A stretch of 46,181 nucleotides of DNA from Gammaproteobacteria bacterium (GTDB lineage: Bacteria > Pseudomonadota > Gammaproteobacteria > Burkholderiales > Burkholderiaceae_D): the NCBI GenBank assembly GCA_903970185.1, contig CAJCIC010000064.1, positions 1 through 46,181 on the forward strand. The letters run 5' to 3'. Made by a program: the position numbers and the translations under genes. Position 1 is the stretch's first letter, and each line of letters starts with the position of its first letter. This document shows positions 1-7,800 of this stretch, in pieces. Under the pieces are notes generated by a model that saw nothing but the letters and a program-made list of their open reading frames with translations, was not told the origin of the DNA and did not search any database.

Positions 1-25
1 GGTTCGAGTCCCGCCGGGCAGGCCA
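1..25 (+). tRNA. 3' end of a tRNA (partial, cut by window edge)
   Basis: The first 25 nt hold a T-loop (TTCGAGT), the 3' half of its stem, seven acceptor-stem bases, a G discriminator and an encoded CCA. The anticodon lies outside the window, so the amino acid cannot be read. The G discriminator and the position just before tRNA-His would suit a tRNA-Arg, but this is a guess. Confidence 0.75.
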
Positions 26-64
26 AAACAGGTTGTAAACAACGTCCTTCTACGTTGCGCAGTG

Positions 65-140
65 GTGGCTGTAGCTCAGCTGGTAGAGTCCCGGATTGTG
101 ATTCCGGTTGTCGTGGGTTCGAGTCCCATCAGCCACCCCA
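65..140 (+). tRNA. tRNA-His (anticodon GTG)
   Basis: A full cloverleaf can be drawn. The acceptor GTGGCTG pairs with CAGCCAC. The D-arm holds AGCTCAGCTGGTAGAG. The anticodon stem CCGGA/TCCGG carries GTG at 98-100. The T-loop is TTCGAGT and CCA is encoded at 138-140. The G at 64 can pair with the C discriminator at 137, supplying the extra G-1 that marks histidine tRNAs. The tRNA lies 38 nt downstream of the preceding tRNA end, so the two are probably cotranscribed. Confidence 0.95.
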
Positions 141-178
141 AAAAATCAAGGGTTTGTACCGGACACATCCTTTACAAA

Positions 179-330
179 CTATACCGGAGACATGGTGAAC
201 GCACCGAAAGGGTTTTCCACAGGCTCCACCCGGCAGGATTCGAGGTCGAAGTAGCCAACCTCGCAGTTCATGAAACTCACCTGCCGAAGTCCTTCGTCTT
301 CCTCTTTGCTGCCGAGTTTTTGCAACATCG
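179..330 (-). pseudogene. IS481-family transposase, C-terminal remnant
   Basis: Read on the minus strand, this stretch ends at a TAG at 181-179 and encodes VSFMNCEVGYFDLESC, then a segment containing ENPFG and ending MSPV. This resembles the C-terminal tail of IS481-family transposases (pattern VSFMhYDLGyxDLE...NPFG...MSP), as recalled from the family. No start codon, DDE catalytic core or N-terminal HTH is present, and the frame becomes unrecognisable towards 365. Just beyond the stop are two similar motifs, ACCGGACACAT and ACCGGAGACAT, that could belong to the old element end. The remnant lies directly against tRNA-His. It is a dead relic, and the upstream boundary is approximate. Confidence 0.65.
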
Positions 331-470
331 GAAGCACTCAGACCGAACACTTGATGAAGCAAGCTAGCAACCTCGATAGGTCTAGCGTCTGCTTAGAGGC
401 AATGATCATTGCTCTCCCGAAAGGCGAGGGAGGTTCCATCTGGCACAGTCTCTGAGCATTGTTTGAAAGA

Positions 471-878
471 CTAACCGTCGCGCAACCAGTTTTCCGTCTT
501 GAGGCCAACTACCCGCGTGAACTCTTTCTCATTATTGGTGACCACAATTCTCCCCAAAGACAGCGCATGTGCAGCGATGAAGAGATCGTTCGCGCCGATT
601 GGTTGACCTTCTCGTTCCAGTGCATCTCGGATAGATGCGTAAGTGGTATCGGACGGTTCTTCGAAAGGCAGGATGTCCAAAGCGGCAAGAATCCTTTCTA
701 CCTGCGCGCTCAGCCGAGCAGAGCCTCGTTTCTTGACTCCGTACCTGAGCTCTGCGGCAACGATGACGCTGGTGCAAACTTTTTCTTCGCCAACCTCCGC
801 GATCTTGCGCGCGACATTTCCACTCGGATTGCGAACCAAGTGCGCCAGGATGTTCGTATCGAGGAGGAATTGAGTCAG
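471..878 (-). CDS. vapC: VapC family PIN-domain ribonuclease toxin
   Basis: The product is a PIN-domain endoribonuclease that would act as the toxin of a VapBC pair. Its acidic site is visible: LLDTNIL near the N-terminus, AAELRYG in the middle, GANDLFIAAHA, and a C-terminal VVTNNEKEF with Asn at the last position, as is common in the family. The N-terminal DTNIL motif is included only if translation starts upstream of the first usual start codon, a TTG that would remove the catalytic Asp. In frame between the previous stop and the motif the only candidate is CTG at 878-876, which overlaps the vapB stop (CTGA). That start gives 135 aa, the usual VapC length. The gene is probably translationally coupled to vapB. 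Family assignment is firm; the start codon is inferred. Confidence 0.88.
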   Translation of the reverse strand: MTQFLLDTNILAHLVRNPSGNVARKIAEVGEEKVCTSVIVAAELRYGVKKRGSARLSAQVERILAALDILPFEEPSDTTYASIRDALEREGQPIGANDLFIAAHALSLGRIVVTNNEKEFTRVVGLKTENWLRDG

Positions 879-1108
879 AGGTCCACCGCTTCCGGCATCA
901 GGTCAGCAATGTGGCCGAAGTCTTCCTCAAGTGGACTCAGCTGCGATAGGACGTCCAACAATGAGCGCTTCGGCGCGAGTCGAATGATCAGGCAGTCCCC
1001 TTCCTTTCGCATAATTGCGTCGTCGCCCGGGAGTTCGAACTCTCGCGGGATACGGACCGCCTGATTTCGTCCATTTTTGAATAACTTGACGTTTCGCTGG
1101 ATAGTCAC
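875..1108 (-). CDS. vapB: VapB family antitoxin (AbrB/SpoVT-like DNA-binding)
   Basis: This 77-aa protein has an N-terminal swapped-hairpin AbrB-type domain, with VKLFKNGRNQAVRIPREFEL typical of VapB/MazE antitoxins. A short acidic C-terminal tail (LSPLEEDFGHIADL) would bind and block VapC. The start is GTG at 1108. The gene overlaps vapC by 4 nt, so the two form one operon. A perfect 9-bp inverted repeat begins 12 bp upstream of the start and is the expected autoregulatory operator. The antitoxin family is clear; which RNA VapC cuts cannot be told. Confidence 0.9.
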   Translation of the reverse strand: MTIQRNVKLFKNGRNQAVRIPREFELPGDDAIMRKEGDCLIIRLAPKRSLLDVLSQLSPLEEDFGHIADLMPEAVDL

Positions 1109-1119
1109 TGGGGCTCCTC

Positions 1120-1141
1120 GGCATATGCCTTAGCATATGCC
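1120..1141 (-). promoter_or_regulatory. vapBC operator palindrome
   Basis: GGCATATGC and GCATATGCC form a perfect 9-bp inverted repeat separated by CTTA, placed 12 bp upstream of the vapB start. VapB-type antitoxins bind such palindromes with or without VapC to repress their own operon. The site also lies in the divergent region upstream of the sigma factor gene. A near-identical copy is at 2628-2649. Confidence 0.7.
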
Positions 1142-1266
1142 GACATCATCAGGTTGTCAATGAGGGTCTCGCCCACACCTACTCGCCTGTGCGCGTCGAA
1201 TGTACCCAAATATTTTTTTCATGGCCCGCGAGTGAGATTGCCGTGGTCACTGGCGAATAACACAGC

Positions 1267-1794
1267 ATGAGCCCCCCGGACAAAACCCGTTTCCTCGCGC
1301 TGTTCCGCGACCATCGCGCCATTCTCTACAAGGTAGCGTTCGGGTATTGCCGCAACCGCGAGGACCGCGTCGACCTGGTCCAGGAGATGGCGTTCCAGCT
1401 GTGGCGTTCATTCCGTCACTACGATAGCCGTGTGAAGTTCTCTACGTGGGCCTACCGTGTCGCAATGAACGTCGCAATTTCTCACCTCCGCGGAGAAAGC
1501 CGGCGCATTCGCGACACGCTGCCCCTTGACGAGCTTGCTTACGAATTCGCGGCCGACGATCCGCTAGCAGAGGAAGCGGGAGACAACATGCGGGTGCTTC
1601 GACTGTTGATCGACGAGCTTGACGAGCTGAACCGCGCGCTTGTCCTGCTTTACTTCGAAGGGCACAGCGCGGAAGAGATCGCCGAGATCGTCGGAATCTC
1701 GCCTGGCAACGTCACCACCCGCATGAATCGCGTGAAGAACAAATTGCAACGCGGATTCGCGCGCCTTGAAAATCCACAGGAGGCCACCCTATGA
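1267..1794 (+). CDS. RNA polymerase sigma factor, ECF (sigma-70) family
   Basis: This 175-aa ECF sigma factor has region 2 at about residues 12-80 (YKVAFGYCRNREDRVDLVQE, then FSTWAYRVAMNVAISHLR) and region 4 at about 115-170. The HTH core there is EGHSAEEIAEIVGISPGNVTTRMNRVKNKLQR. No extra domains are present. The start ATG at 1267 lacks a strong ribosome binding site. The stop overlaps the next gene by 4 nt (ATGA), so the membrane protein downstream is co-translated and is the natural candidate for its regulator, although it is not a recognised anti-sigma family. Divergent from vapBC. Confidence 0.93.
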   Translation: MSPPDKTRFLALFRDHRAILYKVAFGYCRNREDRVDLVQEMAFQLWRSFRHYDSRVKFSTWAYRVAMNVAISHLRGESRRIRDTLPLDELAYEFAADDPLAEEAGDNMRVLRLLIDELDELNRALVLLYFEGHSAEEIAEIVGISPGNVTTRMNRVKNKLQRGFARLENPQEATL

Positions 1795-2471
1795 GCATCA
1801 CCCTCGAAGAGCTTCGCTATGAATGGACCGACCTCAGCCGGCGTCTCGACGAGCGCCTGCAGTTGAGTGCGCACCTGCTTCGCGATGATTGGATCGAAAG
1901 GCAACGCGAACGCATGTGGAAGGTTGGTCCGTTCGGCAAATTCAGCATCGCTGTGTGGATCGCGACGATAGTGCTGCTGAACATTTTTCTCGCCACGCAC
2001 GCGGACCAGCCCGCACTTTTCTTCACCGCACTCATCCTCGACATGTGGGTTATCGCGACCGGAATCACTCAAGTGCGTCAACAGCAAGCATTGCGTAACC
2101 TGGACTTCGGCTTGCCGCTGCTTGAACTGCAGGCTCGTGTCGAGGCGCTTCGCATCGCGCGCATCCGCTCATTCAATTTTGCGTTCCTCACCGGCCAGAT
2201 CGTGTGGTGGATCCCTTTCGTCGTGGTTATCGCCGGCGCATGCGGCTCGAACCTCTATATGTTTCCGCAGTTCCGGATTTACGCCGCATGGAACATCGCA
2301 GGCGGTATCGCGTTCATTCCTCTCGCGATGTGGCTCTCGCATCGCTACGGTGAGCGGCTTTCCCGATCCTCCATCATGCGACAAATCGCCGATTCGATCG
2401 CCGGTCGCGACATCGCCGTCGCGCGCGAGGTTCTGGAAAAACTCCGTCGCTTCGGAGGCGAGACGGACTAA
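1791..2471 (+). CDS. Four-helix membrane protein paired with the ECF sigma factor
   Basis: This is a 226-aa protein of no family I recognise. A charged N-terminal segment (about 1-48) contains an RLDERLQLSAHLLRDDW helix. Four hydrophobic segments follow near 52-70, 76-96, 133-153 and 165-185, and the C-terminal tail (about 186-226) is charged and cytoplasmic-looking. It overlaps the sigma factor gene by 4 nt. By position it may sequester or sense for the sigma factor, but it lacks the zinc-binding anti-sigma signature (HxxxCxxC), so that role is inference only. About 100 bp of this gene recur at 3541-3642. Confidence 0.8.
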   Translation: MSITLEELRYEWTDLSRRLDERLQLSAHLLRDDWIERQRERMWKVGPFGKFSIAVWIATIVLLNIFLATHADQPALFFTALILDMWVIATGITQVRQQQALRNLDFGLPLLELQARVEALRIARIRSFNFAFLTGQIVWWIPFVVVIAGACGSNLYMFPQFRIYAAWNIAGGIAFIPLAMWLSHRYGERLSRSSIMRQIADSIAGRDIAVAREVLEKLRRFGGETD

Positions 2472-2849
2472 TGCTGCCGCCAAAGGGATGGTTTCTACGA
2501 GAGCCCTGAATACGATCTATCGAGCAACATATCTGGCGACCACCAGCGCCCCGATTCAATGATCGCTAACCTCAGCGCGAGGTTTATCGGCTGGAAGCCG
2601 GTGTTGCCTAGTCACGGTGGGCTCTTTGGCATATGTCTTAGCATATGCCAGCACCATCGGGTCGTCAATGAGGGCCTCGCCGACCCCTGCTCACCTGTCG
2701 TTATTTTTGTCGAAAAGCAACGCACCCGCTGTGGACCCACGCTATTAAAGTGGTACAGAAAATGCTTGTTTTACAGTCGTAGCCGACTCGTGCGCCGCAA
2801 CTGTTTGGAAAGGACAGCGGACATCCATTTTTTTCGATAGGAGCTATTG
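2472..2849. other. Gap containing a duplicate of the vapB upstream region
   Basis: No gene is supported here. Positions 2610-2700 align with 1103-1193, with about 15 differences, covering the vapB GTG codon position, the palindrome and about 50 bp beyond. On the minus strand the duplicated GTG opens only an 18-codon frame, so no antitoxin remains. The last part of the gap carries the globin gene's ribosome binding site (ATAGGAG at 2837-2843). Confidence 0.7.
2610..2700 (-). repeat. Diverged copy of the vapB promoter/operator region
   Basis: This copy matches 1103-1193 along its whole length with about 15 differences by eye. The palindrome (2628-2649) is kept with a single change, GGCATATGT in place of GGCATATGC. 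It has no antitoxin gene behind it. VapB may still bind the retained palindrome. Confidence 0.75.
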
Positions 2850-3377
2850 ATGACACCTGATCAAGTCAGTCTGGTTGAGCTGTCGTTCGTGAAAGTGAAA
2901 TTGATTTCCGAACAAGCAAGTGCACTGTTCTATGGCCGCCTCTTCGAAAAGAAGCCGGAGTTGCGGCCCCTGTTCAAGGGCGATATGAAGGAGCAGGGCC
3001 GCTTGCTGATGGCAACTCTCGCGACGGCGGTGGCTCTACTCAAACGGCCGGTACAGTTGCAACAAGCCGTCGAAGACTTGGGGGTTCGTCACGCGAAATA
3101 CAACGTTCAAACCGAGCACTTCGAGCCTGTTGGCGAAGCGCTAATCTGGACGCTTGAGAAAGGTCTCGGACCGGATTTTACGCCAGAGGTCAAAGCGGCA
3201 TGGATTGCGATGTATCAGATCGTATCGATGACCATGATACGAGGCCTTCGCCGCGGGCAGAGTGATTCCATCGATTCAACAACGAGACCCGCGGAAAATA
3301 AACTCCATGCTCGCAGTTCTGAAACTTGGCTTGAGCGGCTATGGCGTTCGATGAGATTGATGGGTCGGGCGAGGTGA
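2850..3377 (+). CDS. Single-domain globin (bacterial haemoglobin-like)
   Basis: This is a heme-binding globin of the flavohaemoglobin/Vitreoscilla type without a reductase domain. Residues 1-135 carry the fold. PLFKGDM contains the conserved CD-corner Phe, the following KEQGRLLM offers a distal Gln, and GVRHAKYNV holds the proximal His. Such proteins bind O2 or NO; the role here is unknown. About 40 residues after the globin core are charged, low in homology and not part of the usual fold. I chose ATG at 2850, seven bases after ATAGGAG, over a TTG one codon earlier. The gene stands alone between duplicated fragments of the sigma/vap locus, which suggests later acquisition. Confidence 0.9.
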   Translation: MTPDQVSLVELSFVKVKLISEQASALFYGRLFEKKPELRPLFKGDMKEQGRLLMATLATAVALLKRPVQLQQAVEDLGVRHAKYNVQTEHFEPVGEALIWTLEKGLGPDFTPEVKAAWIAMYQIVSMTMIRGLRRGQSDSIDSTTRPAENKLHARSSETWLERLWRSMRLMGRAR

Positions 3378-3913
3378 AATCTGACGATACCTCGTCGAGC
3401 ATCATCGGTCTATCCTGGCACAGGGGGCCGAACAAGCGAGGGCTCAGTGGGTGAGATTGAAATAGAAATACTCGGATCTCTCCTGGCCCCCTGACTTCCA
3501 TCATATCGTCTAGTTGACCGGTAGGATTCTTGCCATCCATGGCCAGATCGTGTGGCGGATTCCTTTCGTCATGGTTATCTCCGGCGCATTCGGCTCGAAC
3601 CTCTATTTGTTGCCGCAGTTCCGGATTTACGCCGCATGGAACAGGTTATGCATTTGACAGGCCCTGGCCGAAATTGCAGCTTCGTGGGCGCCGCTGCTCG
3701 GCAGCTAGCCGTTACCGGCCAACGCCTGCCGCGCGTTGATGGAGACTTGCTCGGATGCGCGGTCTCTCGCGTCAGAAAAATCCCACGACCTCAAGACAGG
3801 GTCCGACAAGCCGTCAAGCTGACATCGAAAATTCCGGCGTTTCTCGTCAACTTGGCGACTCCCCGGACGCTCCGTTTACGGCAGCAGTTAGGTGATGCAC
3901 GAGCAACAAGCTA
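3378..3913. other. Gene-free gap with a fragment of the upstream membrane protein gene
   Basis: Apart from the repeat at 3541-3642, nothing recognisable is present. Open frames across 3530-3917 begin inside the repeat and run into sequence without family resemblance, so I read them as chance frames. No clear terminator hairpin with a T-run follows the globin gene. Confidence 0.6.
3541..3642 (+). repeat. 102-bp copy of part of the membrane protein gene
   Basis: Positions 3541-3642 align without gaps to 2193-2294, with 7 mismatches by eye. The reading frame of the source is kept (IVWRIPFVMVISGAFGSNLY), corresponding to the third hydrophobic segment and the start of the fourth. The match ends abruptly on both sides, so this is a broken duplicate and not a gene. 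Confidence 0.9.
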
Positions 3914-4657
3914 CTAGAGTCGAACGAGATCCTTTACCTTTTTGGCTATCGCCTCACCCAAGCGGCGATGACCAGCTTCCGATAGATGGACACCATCGAT
4001 GCCTTCTGCATCCACAACCGAACCCGCATCGAAAACAGGTATGCCGAGTCGTTCTCCCTCGTCCATGAACGCCTTTGCAAGCTCCCTTGACTCCGAGATT
4101 GCTTGGTCGTCGAAGTCATCCCCAAAGGGGCCACGCCGGGTATCGCGCAGCGGCGCCGGTACGACGACGAGAAGACGTTGCTTCTGGGATGGCGAATACG
4201 CCAGAGTATTGGCTTCCGCAAGTTTCTTTACTTGCACAAGTCCCGAGGCAATCTCGTCTGGAGTGGGGCGGGGTTTGTGGATCAAGTCATTGGTGCCGAG
4301 CATCACGATCAAAAGGTTGACGGGCGCGTCCTCGGTCAGTGACAGGGCCAGCCGACGAAGTCCATTGCCATCTTCCTTTGAGATTGAATCGAGATCGGCG
4401 GGCAGGTCGTAGTTCAAGCTTCTTCCTGGTACGCCGACGACGGACACCACATAGCCTGAGCCCAGCTTTTTCTGCATCACGCCTGACCAACGCTGCGCAT
4501 CTGAATAGCGCGGAAGGAAATCGCCTTCGACCGAAGGCTTGAAGCCCCAGGTGTTAGAGTCTCCATACGTAAGTACGCGCACTTCCGCGTTGGCAGTAAT
4601 ACAAAGGCACATCACAAGACCACACAACAGAGCGTGGAACAGGCGGGGTAAATGCAT
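3914..4657 (-). CDS. Secreted SGNH/GDSL-family esterase
   Basis: This 247-aa hydrolase has an N-terminal signal peptide (FHALLCGLVMCLCITANA, cleavage near residue 24). Block I is YGDSNTWGF with Ser34 as nucleophile. Block II Gly is in VGVPGRSLN, block III is MLGTNDL, and block V DGVHLSEAGH carries the Asp and His of the triad. It resembles arylesterase/acyl-CoA thioesterase members that act in the periplasm on short acyl or aryl esters. The start ATG at 4657 has AAAGGGA just upstream; the longer open frame to 4762 adds no signal-like sequence. It is monocistronic, 144 nt from the EAL gene end on the same strand. Substrate unknown. Confidence 0.88.
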   Translation of the reverse strand: MHLPRLFHALLCGLVMCLCITANAEVRVLTYGDSNTWGFKPSVEGDFLPRYSDAQRWSGVMQKKLGSGYVVSVVGVPGRSLNYDLPADLDSISKEDGNGLRRLALSLTEDAPVNLLIVMLGTNDLIHKPRPTPDEIASGLVQVKKLAEANTLAYSPSQKQRLLVVVPAPLRDTRRGPFGDDFDDQAISESRELAKAFMDEGERLGIPVFDAGSVVDAEGIDGVHLSEAGHRRLGEAIAKKVKDLVRL

Positions 4658-4801
4658 GGGATCCCTTTGCTGATTTCGGATGAAAAGAATCGCGACGTTA
4701 GCCAATGTCGCGCGCTTTGTATAGTGGGTCCCGCCGATTCGATCTTGTCCGCACCAAGTCACACAGCTATTTTCGATAGGCGAAATCCAAGCATTTCACT
4801 T

Positions 4802-7800
4802 TCATGGCTTTTGTTTCGACGTCGTCAGCAGGCTTTTGGGCAGGAATTGCGCTCCGAGAAGATCAATGGGGACGGGTTTGCTGAAAAGATAGCCCTGCAT
4901 CTCGTCACAACCCAGTAATGCCAGCAAGCGCGCTTGCTCCTCCGTCTCGACGCCTTCCGCTATGACGGTGAGATTCAAGGCGTGGGCTAGGTTGATGATG
5001 GTGGACACAAGTGCTAACCCTTGCGGACTTGAAGTCATGTTGGTCACGAATGAGCGATCGATCTTGAGAGTGTCTATAGGCAATTTCGCCAAATGGCTAA
5101 GCGAAGAATAACCGACGCCGAAGTCGTCGATGGCGATCCTCACGCCCATCTCTCGAATCTGTTGCAGCGCCGCGATGGTGTGCGGCACATTCTCCATGAT
5201 CATGCTTTCAGTAATTTCAAGCTCCAGAAAAGCGGCTTCGTTGCCGTGGCTCCCAATCACGTCTTGAATTTCTTCGACGAAATGACGATTGCGAAGTTGC
5301 AGCGGCGACACATTCACCGCGATGCGCGCGGCCAGCCCTGCTGACGTTCTCCAGCGCTGGCAGTCCGCCATAGCCTGACGGAGTGCCCAATCGCCGACTT
5401 CATTGATTAAACCAGTCTCTTCGAGAATCGGAATAAAGCGGTCGGGTGGCATGAGACCTGTGCGCGGATTATTCCAGCGAATGAGCGCTTCCGCACCGGT
5501 GACTTGTCCGCGCGCCAGGTTCACCTTCGGTTGGTAGTGCAGCACAAATTCGCGGTTGTCGAGCGCCTCGCGAAGCTGGGTTTCAAGGGTCAGCCATTCG
5601 GCGACGTGCTGGTTCATGCCCTGGGCGTAGAATTCATATCGTTCGCCGCGCAGCTTTGCCTTCTTGAGGGCTGCTTCAGCATTCCTGAACAAGGTTTCCG
5701 CGTCGCGTCCGTCACCGGGAAACACCGCTACACCGAATTTTGCGGAGATTCTCAGCTCGGAACCCACGATGTCGAATGCATGGCCAAGCACCTTTTTGAG
5801 AAATTGATCGATCCAGCGTGGCACCTCTTGTTCGGACTGCAGGTCAGTGATCATGATTGCGAAATGATCCGCGCCCATGCGTCCCATGCGGGCGGCATCG
5901 ACTGGATACTGCAACGCACGCTCTGCCAATTGCTTTAGCAACGAATCGCCCATGGCTCGACCGAGCGAGTCGTTAATAGTCTTGAACCGCTCGAGATCCA
6001 TCAGCAGCAGCACAACCTTTTGGCGTTGTTCCTGTGCATTGATCAAACTCTGTTCCAAGCGCTCCTGGAACAGCGTGCGATTGGCAAGTCCGGTCAGCAC
6101 GTCGTAGTACGCGAGGTACTCGAGCCGTTCCGCCTTTTCGATGTGATCAATCGCAAACGCGATGTCGCCAGCGAGCTCGGTCAAGAGTTTCATTTCTTGG
6201 GCATGGAAGAAGTCAAATTCCCTCGCGTAAAGGGTAATCATGCCAATCACTGCGTCTGCAACAATGAGGGGCAGGGAGGCGACCGATCGTACAGCGCGTG
6301 CCGCGTATTCCTTGCCAAATACCAGTTGAGAGTCGCTTTGCGAATCGTTCGAGATCACGACCTTACGCTCCCTCAATACCTCCATGAGCATGGTCTTTTC
6401 TGCCGTCTCGGGCGAGGACAGAACGTCGTCAATCGCACTGCGCAGTTCTTCATCCATGCCGCTTGATGCGACCGGAACGATCGCCCGGGTGTGTGCATTC
6501 AGAATGCAGATCAATGCCATATGGAAGCCGCCGTCTTCGACCGCGATGCGGCAGGCTTCCCAGAAAAGTTCGTCACGGTTGTTTGCACGCACGATCAGGG
6601 TATTGATGCCGCTCAGCACCGCGTATACGCGGTTGAGGTGGATGATGCGACTCTCGGCCTGCTTCCGTGCAGTGATATCCCAATTGACCCCCGTCATGCG
6701 CATGGCGGTGCCGTGGGTGTCGTACTTGACCACGGCGTGTGCCTCGATGTCGCGGACTTCCTGATTGGGCCAGACGACGCGAAATTCGGTGTGGAACTCC
6801 TTGCTGCCGGCCAGTGCAGCAGCAATCTCTGCCTCGGCACGTTCGCGACTTTCCGGGTGCAGGCCGTTTTGCCATGCATCGAAGGCGCCGCTGAAATCCT
6901 CCTCGCGGATACCGTAGAGTGCGTACATCTGCGGGTCCCACAGCAACTTGTCCGCCACCACGTCCCAATCCCAAATCCCGATCTGCGCGCAGTCGGTCGC
7001 AAGTGCAAGGCGTTGCTGGCTTTGCTCTAGCAGCGCAGATGCCTGCCGCTGCTCGGTGATGTCTTCGCCAATGCTTGCCGATCCGATGACATGACCCAAA
7101 GGAGATCGCAGCAATGAATTGTTCCAACGCATGCGCCGCCGCTCGCCTGACTTCGTGGTCACCTCATTTTCCCGTACCCAGGCTTCGGGCATGGTGACGA
7201 GCCTCGCAGCAAACGACTTCGAGTCGCCGTACTCAGCCGGTACAAAAACCTCGAAATAATCTCGACCGACGATTTCGTCAAATCGCCAGCCTGTCAGGCG
7301 CAGCAAATACTCGTTGCAAAGCGTAATGTGTCCATGATCGTCGAGCATTACCGCTGCCAGTTCGACATTTCGCAGCAGGTCGCTAAAGCGGCGCTCGCTG
7401 CCGCGCAATTCCATCGCGGCGCGCTTGCGCTCCGAGATATCCCGGAGATGGCATTGAATGACTTTCCGGTCACCGGCGTGGTAGACATTGCTGACCAGCT
7501 CCACGGCGATCTGTGTACCGTCGCGGGCTTGCAGCGGCACATCTTCGTAGAGGACGTAACCATCCTTTTGCAGGAGGTCTTGCTGGAGTCTCTCCGCAAT
7601 ATCCTTGAATGGGCGGAGTTCATTGACCGATTTCCCGATCATTTCATCGAAGGAAAAACCCAGCAATGTAATGAGGAAAGGGTTTACGTCGTCGATCCGC
7701 CCCGTAGCCGCATCCACAATCAGGATGCCATCTTGTGCCGTCTGGAACAGCCGCCGGTAGCTCAGTTCGGAGGCGCGCAGCGCTTGCAGCTGTTGTTCGA

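Noticed and set aside
65..140. tRNA-His 3' end as an attachment site with a direct repeat inside the window
   Set aside because: I found no second copy of the T-arm/acceptor sequence elsewhere in the window and no integrase gene.
459..1064. Long plus-strand open frame over vapBC
   Set aside because: It is antisense to both vapC and vapB, whose products are clear. The translation resembles no family.
3530..3917. Plus-strand open frames of 69 and 121 codons downstream of the globin gene
   Set aside because: They begin within the duplicated membrane-gene fragment, partly in another frame, and continue into sequence with no protein-like pattern.
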